The notes under the pieces are model-generated. The model saw only the letters and a program-made list of their open reading frames with translations. It made no database searches and was not told the DNA's origin. A DNA stretch of 64,000 nt from Acidobacteriota bacterium. GTDB lineage: Bacteria; Acidobacteriota; Thermoanaerobaculia; Multivoradales; Multivoraceae. Where the stretch lies: positions 62,001-126,000 of the forward strand of contig JAJCXN010000054.1 in the NCBI GenBank assembly GCA_029263415.1. Reading direction: 5' to 3'. A program made the translations under genes and the position numbers. This document shows, piece after piece, positions 17,802 to 28,000 of the stretch (its first letter is position 1; every line of letters starts with the position of its first letter).

Positions 17802-20432
17802 ATGAAAAGAACCACCGCACCCTCGTTGCTTATTGCGCTACTTCTTACCTTCGCAGTGACATCTGCATCAGGCCAACCACTCAGGCTCTCCATGGAGCCG
17901 ACTGCAGGTCCAGTCACTGTGAACGAGGGCCGTTCTCTGAGTTGGCCGGTGCGCTTGAGCACCGCAGCTTTTGCGGAGAACCCGTCGCGGCTCGACATCG
18001 ACTTGCCGGGCGGCGAGACGGTGACTGCGCTGCGTGAGTCTTGGCTCGACGACGCTGGCACGATCACTTGGTCAGGGCGGGTCATCGGGGCAAGCCGGGA
18101 GCGGTCTTCAGTGACGCTGAGTGTGGCTCGCGGCCGGATCGCGGGTGTTGTTGATACCGATTCAGCTCGCTACTTAGTGGCGCCCACTGCCACCGGTCAC
18201 GCGGTTGAACGATCGACCGGTGGCACGGTCGAATGTTCTGGCCCGGTCTATCCGCCGCGCGATCTCAGCGGTGCCATCGAAGGACTCGCCGCGGATGCCT
18301 CTGGTGATGATCTAGTCGGCGTTGGTTCGGCAGCCGGGCAGCCGAAGGTCAACATACTGATTCTGTTCACTCCCTCCGCAGCGGGCGTCGTCGGCAATGC
18401 CATCCAGCCGCTCGCCGCCGCTTCAGTGGGCTACTTGAATCGGGCGCTTGACAACAGCCTCGTTCAAGGCAGCGCGCGCTTGGCAGGAGCTGAGATCATC
18501 GACACCCTGGATGGCCCGAATGGTCTAGATGAGTACTTGGATCGACTCAGGTTGGACCCGACGGTGGCGTCTCGGCGGGCCGCTACGAGCGCTGACATTG
18601 TCCAGCTGTTCGTCGGTTTTTCCGAAGCCGGTGGCGGCTGTGGTTTGGGATACGTGATGGGCCGTGGCGACACCTCACGCTCGATGGCCCGATTCGCTTT
18701 TGGGGCGAGCGCGGTTCGCTGCAGCCCCGAAGCAACCTTCGCTCACGAGGTCGGCCACAACCTGGGGCTCAACCACAACCCAGAGGACGCCGGCAACAGT
18801 TTCCCGTTTCATTCTTGGGCCTTCGGGCACAGAGATTCGAGTCCCAACGAGAAGACGGTGATGTCATATGGCCCGCAGCGAGAGGTTCCATACTTTTCGA
18901 ACCCTGAGGTGTCGCTAGGCTCAGGATTCGTCACGGGTGTCGCAAACGAGCGCGACAACGCTCGGACGTTGGCTGAAACCATGTCGATCGCTTCAGGCTT
19001 TGTCGGTTCGGCCGGCACTGCGGGGGTACCGGCGCCAACCTCATTGACTGCTGTGCTTGAAGCCGCTGGAATGGCGCGTTTGAACTGGGTTGATCCAGCC
19101 ACCGACGAGACCGGTTTTCGAATCGATCTGAAGACCGACAACGGATCATGGCGTTTGGCAATGCGCGTTGGAGTGGATGTAACCACGGCGTTGATCGATG
19201 GCTTGGCGCCAGGACATCAGTACCGTTTCCGGGTTCGCACCGAGAGGGATTCGACGAATTCTACGTGGAGCAATGTGGTGTCGGTGGAAACGTCGTCGGC
19301 CGCGAGTGCACCGGCGACCATCACAGCCCTTCCAGTTTCAGAGACCGAGATAGAGATCAGCTGGTCGGCAGCGCAGCTGCCCTCGCCGACAACCTCGCGG
19401 TTGCTGATCCAGGCGCGGTCGCCCGATCACGGCTACCTGACGGTTGGCGAGTTGCCGGATTACTCGGATGCGCTCGACGGCAGTTTCATGGTCACAGGAC
19501 TCGATCCTGAGACCCCGTACACCTTCATTGCGCAGGTCGATCCAACTGGCTTGGCGCAGCCGCCGGCGCCCAGTGAAGAAGCAAGTGCGACCACCACTGG
19601 TTACTCGGGCGAATGCCGCGACGATGTTCAGTCCTTGTGTTTGCAAGGTGGACGGTTCGAGGTTCGAGTGGCTTGGAACAACCCACAGATTGCGGGCGAC
19701 CAAGGGGTCGGCACGGCGATTCCGATCGCCGGGTCTCAGGAGAGTGGAATGTTCTGGTTCTTCGGGGCGGAGAACGTCGAGTTGGTGGTCAAGATGCTAG
19801 ATGCCAGCGGTTTCACCGGCACCTTCTGGCATTTCTACGGAGCCTTGTCAGACGTCGAGTACTGGATCTCTACGCGCGACACGGTCACTGACGCCTCGCG
19901 CACCTACCACAACCCTCCGACCAGTCTGTGCGGCCGCGGTGACATCAATGCGTTCCCTGGGACTACCCAGTCCAGTATCGGCGCGCCTAGCGACTCCCTC
20001 GCCGCGCGATGGCAGGCTCAGGCATTGTCCTTGGGGCCTGAGATCCAGGGTGGAGTCGGTTCAATGGAAGCCGGGTCCTGTGTGGCGGACGAGACCACGC
20101 TGTGCTTCGCTGGTGCACGATTCTCGGTCAAGGTGGATTTCACCGTGACCATGCCGCAGGTTTCGACTGGAGTCGGCGGCACCCTACCTGCTCTCAACAC
20201 TGCCGACACTGGGTTCTTCTGGTTTTTCCAGGACACCAACGTCGAGCTCGCAGTCAAGGTGCTGGACGCACGAGTGATCAATGATCGATTTTGGCTGTTC
20301 TGGGGTGCACTATCGGATGTCGAGTACCACCTGACGGTGACCGATACGACCAACGATCGAGTTCTGGTGCTCGACAATCCGGCCGGCAGCCTTTGCGGCG
20401 GTTCGGACATCGACACACTCGGCGCACCTTGA
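17802..20432 (+). CDS. secreted reprolysin-like (M12-type) zinc metalloprotease with fibronectin III domains and two C-terminal repeats
   Basis: HEVGHNLGLNH zinc motif; two FnIII-like regions; duplicated CL..GRF.V.V / FWFF...VEL.VK.LD...FW.F.GALSDVEY module. Confidence 0.88.
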   Translation: MKRTTAPSLLIALLLTFAVTSASGQPLRLSMEPTAGPVTVNEGRSLSWPVRLSTAAFAENPSRLDIDLPGGETVTALRESWLDDAGTITWSGRVIGASRERSSVTLSVARGRIAGVVDTDSARYLVAPTATGHAVERSTGGTVECSGPVYPPRDLSGAIEGLAADASGDDLVGVGSAAGQPKVNILILFTPSAAGVVGNAIQPLAAASVGYLNRALDNSLVQGSARLAGAEIIDTLDGPNGLDEYLDRLRLDPTVASRRAATSADIVQLFVGFSEAGGGCGLGYVMGRGDTSRSMARFAFGASAVRCSPEATFAHEVGHNLGLNHNPEDAGNSFPFHSWAFGHRDSSPNEKTVMSYGPQREVPYFSNPEVSLGSGFVTGVANERDNARTLAETMSIASGFVGSAGTAGVPAPTSLTAVLEAAGMARLNWVDPATDETGFRIDLKTDNGSWRLAMRVGVDVTTALIDGLAPGHQYRFRVRTERDSTNSTWSNVVSVETSSAASAPATITALPVSETEIEISWSAAQLPSPTTSRLLIQARSPDHGYLTVGELPDYSDALDGSFMVTGLDPETPYTFIAQVDPTGLAQPPAPSEEASATTTGYSGECRDDVQSLCLQGGRFEVRVAWNNPQIAGDQGVGTAIPIAGSQESGMFWFFGAENVELVVKMLDASGFTGTFWHFYGALSDVEYWISTRDTVTDASRTYHNPPTSLCGRGDINAFPGTTQSSIGAPSDSLAARWQAQALSLGPEIQGGVGSMEAGSCVADETTLCFAGARFSVKVDFTVTMPQVSTGVGGTLPALNTADTGFFWFFQDTNVELAVKVLDARVINDRFWLFWGALSDVEYHLTVTDTTNDRVLVLDNPAGSLCGGSDIDTLGAP

Positions 20433-20604
20433 CTTTGACCACTGGCCGTCCCGTTCGGGAAGCCCGACTGGTTTCTTGGATGATGGCCTTGGTCGACCGA
20501 TCGGTAGCGCCTACTTTTCGCCGGGCGAGGACTTCTCGCAGAGTGATCGAGTTCGAATGGCCGGGGTCTGTGAACTCATGATGATGGCGAGTTCGAGAGT
20601 CGGC

Positions 20605-22992
20605 CTAGCGGTGATTGCACCGGGTCAGAAAGTCTCGAGGACTCCAGGAGTCTAAGAAGGGGATGAGCTCGTTCAGTTCCAGAGCTGGGCTGATGCAGAA
20701 CCCTTGGCCATCGTTGATGCCAAGCTCAGCCACGGTCACTAGGTCTCCTGCGTCCTCGATCCCCTCGGCGATCAGGCGAAGATTGCGGTTGGTGCAGATC
20801 TCCCTTAGTGCCTTGACGAACAAGCGCTGTTCCGGGTTGGTCGATATGCCATGAATGAGACGCCGATCGACCTTCACGACGTCCAGCGGTATCGCGGTCA
20901 AGCGCTCGATTGAAGCGTTGAAGACGCCGAAGTCGTCGAGGCCAACTGCGACGCCCTGCTTTCGCAGTGCGTTAGCAGCCTCGCGCGCCCGCTTCGCATC
21001 GGTCATGCGTCTTTTCTCTGTTATCTCGACCCCGACTCTGTCCAACACAATGGCGCTATCGCTGAGTCGGGAGAGCAGCGACCGCTCCACGTCGGGCGCT
21101 TCGAACTGAGATGGCCACACGTTGAGCCAGTAGCGGCCGGCAAAATGGCCTTGAAGCTGAGCTTGGGCCTCCTCGATTCGATTAACCAGGTTGGTCAGAA
21201 AGAGGTCAGTGTGCCCGAGCCACTCCACCGAATCGACGATGTCGATCGGCTTGAAGGTTCGATCACAGTCGGACGGCCATCGACACAATGCTTCCAGTCC
21301 GCTCACGTTGCCGCTGTTTAGGTCGACCTGTGGTTGAAAGGCGAACTGCAGCGCGCTTGCTTCGAGCATAGGGCGGAGCGTTCGAATCAAGGGGCCTCGA
21401 CGTGTGTCGCGATAGTGGAGAAATCCGTTCTTGGCGTCTTCTTTGACTTCATGCAAGGCGAGGTCCGCCTCGATCAGCAGTTCGGAGAGACTGGTGGGTA
21501 CCGCTCGAGTGGAGGCTCCGCAAGATGTGTCGAGTTGTAGCCGATGGTGGGCCACCTTCAACGGACTCCGCAGGGTTTCGCGCAGCGAACTCGACAGCGC
21601 CTCTGGACGCGCCGTAAAGGCGTCCGGATGAGTACAGAAAACAACGAACTCATCGCCTCCCAGCCGGTAGACCTGTTCACCATCCTGCGTGATCGCATTG
21701 ATCGCATTGCCGAAGGCCACCAGCGCACCATCTCCGATGCTGTGACCGAAGGTGTCATTGATGGTCTTGAAGTTGTCGACATCGAAGAGCATAAGACTTG
21801 CGTAGGCGTCGTTCGGCGCGGCTACCGCGAGTGCAGTTTCGGCTGCGCTTTGCAGCGCGAATCTGTTGGGAAGTCCGGTCAGCTGGTCGTTCACCGCCGC
21901 GTCGGTGAGCGTTCGATTGGCGCGCCGACGCCTGGCCTCGACCAACGCGAACAGGGCAACCCCGAGTAGGCCCGGGATCGCTAGGGCCGAAAACCGGATA
22001 GACCGCTCTCGCCTCTTTTGGCGCACATCTTCTGTGATGTGAGTCATTAGCTGATCGTGCGCCTTGATGCTGAGTTCTTGGAGTTGCGTCTCGAGTTTGT
22101 CGATGGACTGGAGCAAGGCTTCAGGAGAGACTTCGAGTTCGCTGACGAGTCCCAAGAGAAACGGTGTGGTGGCTTTGATGGCCTCCATCTCGTCACTCTC
22201 GGTGATTCCTTCGAGCGAGTTCGACAGTTCCACTGAGAGCGCGGTTGGGTCGGTGTTCTCGAACACCTCCTGGAGGATGCGTAGGGTTGAACGTTCCTCG
22301 AGCGGTCGATCAGCAGTGCTGATCGATTCGAGTTCGTTTGAGGCTTGGACGCTGCGGATCCACGAACCAGTTGCGTCCGGCAACGAATCCACCTGTTCGA
22401 GTGATAGCAACCGTGCTGTGATTGCTGCGAAGTGATCGAATCCAATACCGTGGATGGAGTTGAGGTTGGAGACGACAGCCGCTTGTTCATTCCAAGAATC
22501 GCCAGATGGGCTGAGCGTTGGCCAGTCGACGCTGCTGAAGAAGCGCCAGCTCGCCTCAGGCAGTTCATAGGGCTCGCGGATATCGTCGTGGGCTTTGTTG
22601 AAGCGCTCGGTTTCCCTACGCAGTTCAGCAAGTACTGCGGTGTCGTTTGGCCAAGTGGTCGCAGCGCGTTCCAGCTCGGCCTCGAACTCTGCCCGCCTGC
22701 TCTTAAAGGCGCTCAGCGCCCGGTCGAAGTCGTTGGAACGAGTGCCGGTCCGGAGGTCGTTGTAGGCCGTAGCCTCAAGTCGGCTTAAGGCTAGGCCTGC
22801 GCTTGAGCGAGCTGCGATCAATGGTCTCCGCGTTACTGCGAGTTCAGCGTCGTCGGTGAGGGCCTGCAGTTCGCCGTTGCTGTTGAGCGCCGCGACCAGA
22901 ATGAGGCCGGCAACCACCGGGAGCAAGAGCAACCCCAGCACGAGGCTGATGTTGTACGAGACGCGTTGCAGCTGGTGATCTGGCTGGGTCAA
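20605..22992 (-). CDS. GGDEF-EAL bifunctional cyclic-di-GMP signalling protein with N-terminal TM/periplasmic sensor region
   Basis: RLGGDEFVVF; EALCRW; VEITEKR; VGLDDFGVFNASIERL; IAEGIED; two TM helices. Confidence 0.92.
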   Translation of the reverse strand: MTQPDHQLQRVSYNISLVLGLLLLPVVAGLILVAALNSNGELQALTDDAELAVTRRPLIAARSSAGLALSRLEATAYNDLRTGTRSNDFDRALSAFKSRRAEFEAELERAATTWPNDTAVLAELRRETERFNKAHDDIREPYELPEASWRFFSSVDWPTLSPSGDSWNEQAAVVSNLNSIHGIGFDHFAAITARLLSLEQVDSLPDATGSWIRSVQASNELESISTADRPLEERSTLRILQEVFENTDPTALSVELSNSLEGITESDEMEAIKATTPFLLGLVSELEVSPEALLQSIDKLETQLQELSIKAHDQLMTHITEDVRQKRRERSIRFSALAIPGLLGVALFALVEARRRRANRTLTDAAVNDQLTGLPNRFALQSAAETALAVAAPNDAYASLMLFDVDNFKTINDTFGHSIGDGALVAFGNAINAITQDGEQVYRLGGDEFVVFCTHPDAFTARPEALSSSLRETLRSPLKVAHHRLQLDTSCGASTRAVPTSLSELLIEADLALHEVKEDAKNGFLHYRDTRRGPLIRTLRPMLEASALQFAFQPQVDLNSGNVSGLEALCRWPSDCDRTFKPIDIVDSVEWLGHTDLFLTNLVNRIEEAQAQLQGHFAGRYWLNVWPSQFEAPDVERSLLSRLSDSAIVLDRVGVEITEKRRMTDAKRAREAANALRKQGVAVGLDDFGVFNASIERLTAIPLDVVKVDRRLIHGISTNPEQRLFVKALREICTNRNLRLIAEGIEDAGDLVTVAELGINDGQGFCISPALELNELIPFLDSWSPRDFLTRCNHR

Positions 22993-23120
22993 GTGAGATC
23001 CATTGATGTTGTAGAGGGTGCTGGACCTCAGGAGCTCCGCGCTACACTGGCACCCTCGGGGAGGCGCCGCTGCAACGCGTCAGGTTGTTCGGTGTAGAGG
23101 CTTCAAATGATCGGTCATAG

Positions 23121-23798
23121 GTGATCTTTTTGCAAACGTGGACATTACCGTACCGGTTGATCGTACTTGACTGGGATGGCACGGTCCGGGATTCCATCGG
23201 CAGTATCGTCGGTTGCGCACTGGAGGCTCTTGCGGTCGTCGGGATCGTTGGTGATGAGGCAACCGTGCGTGGCACCGTGGGGCTCGATATTCAAGAATCG
23301 ATCGCTCGGTGGGCGCCGGGCGCTAGTTCCGTTCAGCTCGAGCAGGTGCAAGTGGCCTATCGAGACTTGTGGATTGGCGAGTGGCACGCGCGTGCCGACC
23401 TGTTCCCGGGGGCAGCAGAGATTCTGCGTAGTCTTGCAGCTGGCGGCTACTGGTTGGCAGTGGCAACTGGGAAGAACCGCGTGGGACTCGACCGAGACTT
23501 CTCGACTATTCCACAATCACTACGCGAGCTGTTCGTCGCCAGCCGGACTGCGGATGAGACCCAATCGAAACCGAGCCCTGAGATGGTGCACTCGCTACTG
23601 GACGAACTCGGTGTAAGAGCTTGTGAGGCGCTAGTGGTGGGGGACAGCACGTTTGATCTGCTCATGGCCCGTAGTGCCGGCTGTGACGCGGTGGGCGTGC
23701 TCGGTGGGGCGTGCTTGGGGCAAGAGCTGATCGAGTGCGAGCCGAAGGCGGTCTTGGAGGGGATCTGTGAGCTAGATCGGTGGCTAGCGGGACGGTAG
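23121..23798 (+). CDS. HAD-superfamily hydrolase (phosphoglycolate phosphatase-like)
   Basis: DWDGTVRDS, ATGKNR, KPSPEM, VVGDSTFDLLMARSAG motifs. Confidence 0.88.
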   Translation: MIFLQTWTLPYRLIVLDWDGTVRDSIGSIVGCALEALAVVGIVGDEATVRGTVGLDIQESIARWAPGASSVQLEQVQVAYRDLWIGEWHARADLFPGAAEILRSLAAGGYWLAVATGKNRVGLDRDFSTIPQSLRELFVASRTADETQSKPSPEMVHSLLDELGVRACEALVVGDSTFDLLMARSAGCDAVGVLGGACLGQELIECEPKAVLEGICELDRWLAGR

Positions 23799-23888
23799 TC
23801 GATCGCGACTGCGAGGTCGCGGAGTCGCCAACGTCCCTTCAAACACGCTCGGAGTTGCGCCCTCAGATGGGCGTCCCAGAACGCTGGG

Positions 23889-24794
23889 TCAATTCCAAGC
23901 GGTGGTGTTACCTGACTCGAACCCATCTTGGAAGATGCTTGAGAAGTCAAAAACCACAAACCCCACGTCTTTCAGGTGTTCGTGGGTTAGCGAGCTGTAG
24001 AAAAGGAGCGGGCCTGAGTTAAGCCAACCGGTCATCAGAGCATCCCGCATGTCTCGGCCCATGGAATCGGTGATGCCAACCAAGCCAGCTCCACCAGCAA
24101 CTTCGTTCCAGTGACCGTTAGCGGTGCCTGGCCCACCGTCAAGTTCTACGTCCACGGTTCCAGCTTGACCAAACTCGGAGTTCCATTCGGCGACGCCAGC
24201 AGCTCCAGTGTACTCTCCGGAATTGAAGACGTAGACATTATTGTCTGCGGGACCCCACAGCGTTCCGACGGCTATGACATGTCCCATCTCATGTTCGATG
24301 ACGGCGCGCAGAACACCACCGCTCTCGAGGGCATCGAGGTCTGCGCTATCGAAGTTCATTACCCCTGCAGTTGAGTAGGTGAACCCTTCCTGGTCGGTGA
24401 CTATGGTCGGGCCAGCGGAACCAAGGATGCCGCCCGGACCATCGATTGGTGGGGCCGAAGCATCGATGACGAGCCCGCTAATGGTCACGTTGTCCACATA
24501 CCTGTTGATTCGAGCCTCCCAAGCGGCTTCTGCTTCTGCGAAGATCAGTTGCTGGCTAGCTGATGGGACGGGTGCGACGAAGTTTACCTGGATGTCAAAG
24601 GTGCTGCCGGGTACTCCTCGCTGGGGCCCCACGGGAGGGGCTGGAGTGGCGACAAACTGAGTCGCGGGACGGTCGAAGACCAGCTCCAGAGGTGGTGCTT
24701 GTTGGGCGGACAGGCTGCTGGCTGCTAGGCAAAGGAAAACCAGAGCGCTGAGCGAGTTGAAACCGATGTGGTTTCGCGAGACGGCGGTATGCAC
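23889..24794 (-). CDS. secreted leishmanolysin-like zinc metalloprotease with C-terminal DGFESG tail
   Basis: VIEHEMGHVIAVGTLW; signal peptide; C-terminus IFQDGFESGNTTAWN*. Confidence 0.8.
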   Translation of the reverse strand: MHTAVSRNHIGFNSLSALVFLCLAASSLSAQQAPPLELVFDRPATQFVATPAPPVGPQRGVPGSTFDIQVNFVAPVPSASQQLIFAEAEAAWEARINRYVDNVTISGLVIDASAPPIDGPGGILGSAGPTIVTDQEGFTYSTAGVMNFDSADLDALESGGVLRAVIEHEMGHVIAVGTLWGPADNNVYVFNSGEYTGAAGVAEWNSEFGQAGTVDVELDGGPGTANGHWNEVAGGAGLVGITDSMGRDMRDALMTGWLNSGPLLFYSSLTHEHLKDVGFVVFDFSSIFQDGFESGNTTAWN

Positions 24795-25044
24795 AAGATC
24801 TCCTGGCCGTAGGTGAATCGTGGTGGAGGCTGTAAGCGGGCGAGGATCGGTCGATGTCGGTCTAGAACGGTACCCGATGCGAGACGTAGTTACCGCACCT
24901 ATCTATTTTAGTTCGAGCTGCGAATGGGTTCAATCGCGCCTTTGTTAGGAACTCATCGGATGTCCTTGGTCAGGACAACGCGATTCTGGGGTAGAAACAG
25001 GACAACGCACTTGATGGATAGAGACTGAAACGTACAAGGAGAGT

Positions 25045-28000
25045 ATGGTGACTAGATCGCAGGCTTGGTTGGTGGGTTGGTTGCTCGTGCTCTTGAGCGC
25101 GATGGTCGTTTGCAGTCCGATGTTGGCGAGCAACGAGGGGTACTACCAGCAGCCGGCGATCAACGGCGACACCGTGGTGTTCGTTTCCGAAGGGGATCTG
25201 TGGACGGTGGATGTAGCAGGTGGCCTGGCGAGGCGGCTGACCTCGCATCTGGACGAGGAGTCGCGTCCTCGCATTCATCCTGATGGACAGAGCTTGGCGT
25301 TCAGTGCTCGATACGAAGGTACAACCGAGGTCTACACCATGCCGATCGACGGCGGTTTACCGTCCCGGTGGACGTGGGAGGAGGATCGGTCAGAAGTGGT
25401 GGGGTGGAGCAATGACGGAGACTTGGTGTACCGGACCTCGGCGCTGTCGACGCTGCCGACGCCACTCTTGGTGCGGATTGACCTGGATGCGGGTACCCGG
25501 AGTCCGGTGCCCCTGTTCGAAGCGAGCGATGGGTCCTATGCGCAGGACGGCACCTTGTTCTTTGCGCGTCCAGGTTGGCAGGCGAACAACACCAAGCGCT
25601 ACAAAGGCGGTACCGCGAGGAACATCTGGCGCTTCGGGGCCGGTGACCCCGAAGCGGAGAACCTGACTGCCGGTTTCGATGGAGAGAACTCTGACCCGAT
25701 GGTGTGGAACGAGCGAGTGTTCTTTCTCAATGACCGCGATGGCACTATGAACGTGTGGTCGATGAGCCAAGCGGGCTCGGATCTGCGCCAACACACCAGG
25801 CACTCAGGCTGGGATGTGAAGGGGCCTTCGGTTGGGCCGCATGGAGATGGGGGCGCGATCGTCTACCAACTTGGCGCTGATCTTTGGAAGCTTGATCTGG
25901 CGACCAACAACAGCGCTCAGATAGAAGTTCGACTCGCGTCTGACTTTGACCAGTTGCGCGATCGATGGGTAGAAAAGCCGTTGCAGTCGGTGACTGATGC
26001 GAGTCTTTCTCCTTCTGGAGATCGAGTCGCGTTGACTACACGCGGACGCGTCTTCGTGCTGCCGTCGAAGGTGGGGCGACGTGTTCACGTTGAGCCTCAT
26101 CAAGGTGTGCGCTATCGCAGCGCCACCTTCAGTGCTGATGGTGACGACGTATTGCTGTTGAGTGATGAGTCCGGCGAACAAGAGTTCTATGCCGCGCCAG
26201 CCAACGGAACCGGTCAAGCCGAGCAGATCACTACCGGATCCGAGATCCTGAGCTACGCCGGTGTCCCTTCGCCGGATGATCGCTACTTGGCCTACACCGA
26301 TCGCGGTAACGACCTATGGGTGGTGGATCGACGCGACGGTTCCAAGCGTAAGGTCAACGACATAGAGGAGGGCGTGGGCGATCTCGCATGGTCAGCGGAC
26401 TCTCGGTGGTTGGTGTGGGAGCGGGTCGCAGCGAACAGCTATGTGCAGCTGCAACTTTCGGATATCAGCAGCACGAGTTCTGCGTTCTCACCTGGGGTTG
26501 CTCTTACCAGCGATCGAACCAATTCTTTTGGTCCCACCTTCTCAGCTGACAACAAGTGGCTGTTCTTCCTGTCTGATCGCAATCTGCGGTCTTTGGTCGG
26601 TAGTCCGTGGGGTCCGCGGCAGCCTGAGCCATACTTCGATGCCAGCATCAAGCTTTACCAGATTGGCCTGGTGGCAGGGCTGCGACCGACCTTCATGGCG
26701 TCGGACGAACTCAGTGGTTCTGAGCCGGCATCTCCAGACGAAGCAGAGAGCGACAGCGGCGACGGTGACGACGACGGCGACGGCGACGGCGACGGCGCAG
26801 AGACTGCGACGCCGGCCGTATCCATCGATATCGAGGGTATTGCCCAGCGCGTCTGGGAGCTGCCGGTGAAAGCGGGCAACTATCGAAGGCTTGCAGCCGA
26901 TGATCAGAACCTCTACTTCCTAGCGCGAGACTCTGGACCTGGTGCCAAGAGCAAACTGGTTGGAGTTAAGCTGGACGCTGATGCGCTCGAAGGCGGCCAG
27001 GCGAAGCTCGTTACTTTGGTCGAGGACGCGCGGGGATTCGAGGTCTCTCGCGATCGTAAGAAGCTGTTGGTGGTCCAGTTTGAGGCCTTCTCGGTCATTG
27101 ATGCCGGTCTGCGTGCGGTCTCAGATCTCGCCAAGCATCGTCTGCCGACGGATGGATTCCGATTTCCCATCACGGTGCGGGAGGACTATCGTCAGATCTT
27201 CATTGACGCCTGGCGACTCGAACGGGATTTCTTCTATGACCCCGCGATGCACGGCGTCGATTGGCAGGGAGTAAGAGACAAGTACCTACCGTTGGTTGAT
27301 CGCGTGAGTACCCGTCGAGAACTCAGCGATTTGATCGGTGAGGTGGTCGGTGAGCTCTCGGCGCTGCACGTGAGCGTACGCGGCGGCGACATTCGAGAGA
27401 CCAACGATGACCTCGCTATCCCAACTCTTGGGGCGAGGCTCAGGCGTGACCCTTCGCAGAACGGCTTTGTGATCGAGCACATTTACCAGACGGATCCGGA
27501 CTATCCTGAATGGCGTGGTCCGCTCGCAGATCCGTTCCTAGAGATCGAAGCGGGGGACGTGATCACAGCCGTCAACGGTCGACCAGCGAGCGTAGAACTG
27601 CAGATCGGCGCTCTCTTGCGCGGTCACGAGAACCATCAAGTGCTCTTGACCTTGGCCGATCGGTCGAGCAGATCCGAGCGACAAGTTGTGGTCACTCCGA
27701 CCAATCGAGGTCGTGATATTCGCTACCAGGATTGGGAAGTGTCTCGCCGCCTCGAGACCGATCGCCGTAGTGACGACAACCTCGGCTACGTCCACCTGCG
27801 TGCCATGGGCTCGAACAATCTGTCCGAGTGGTACCGCAACTTCTACCCGGTGTTTGATCGTCCCGGGTTGATTATCGATGTGCGTCACAACCGCGGAGGG
27901 AACATCGATTCGATCATTCTCGAAAAGCTTCTGCGACAAGCGTGGTTTTACTTCGCTCCTCGGGACGGCGAACCGACCTGGAATATGCAGTACGCCTTTC

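Noticed and set aside
23804-23821. CGCGAC-tgcgag-GTCGCG hairpin as terminator
   Set aside because: Only a 6-bp stem with no U-tract; common by chance at this GC content.
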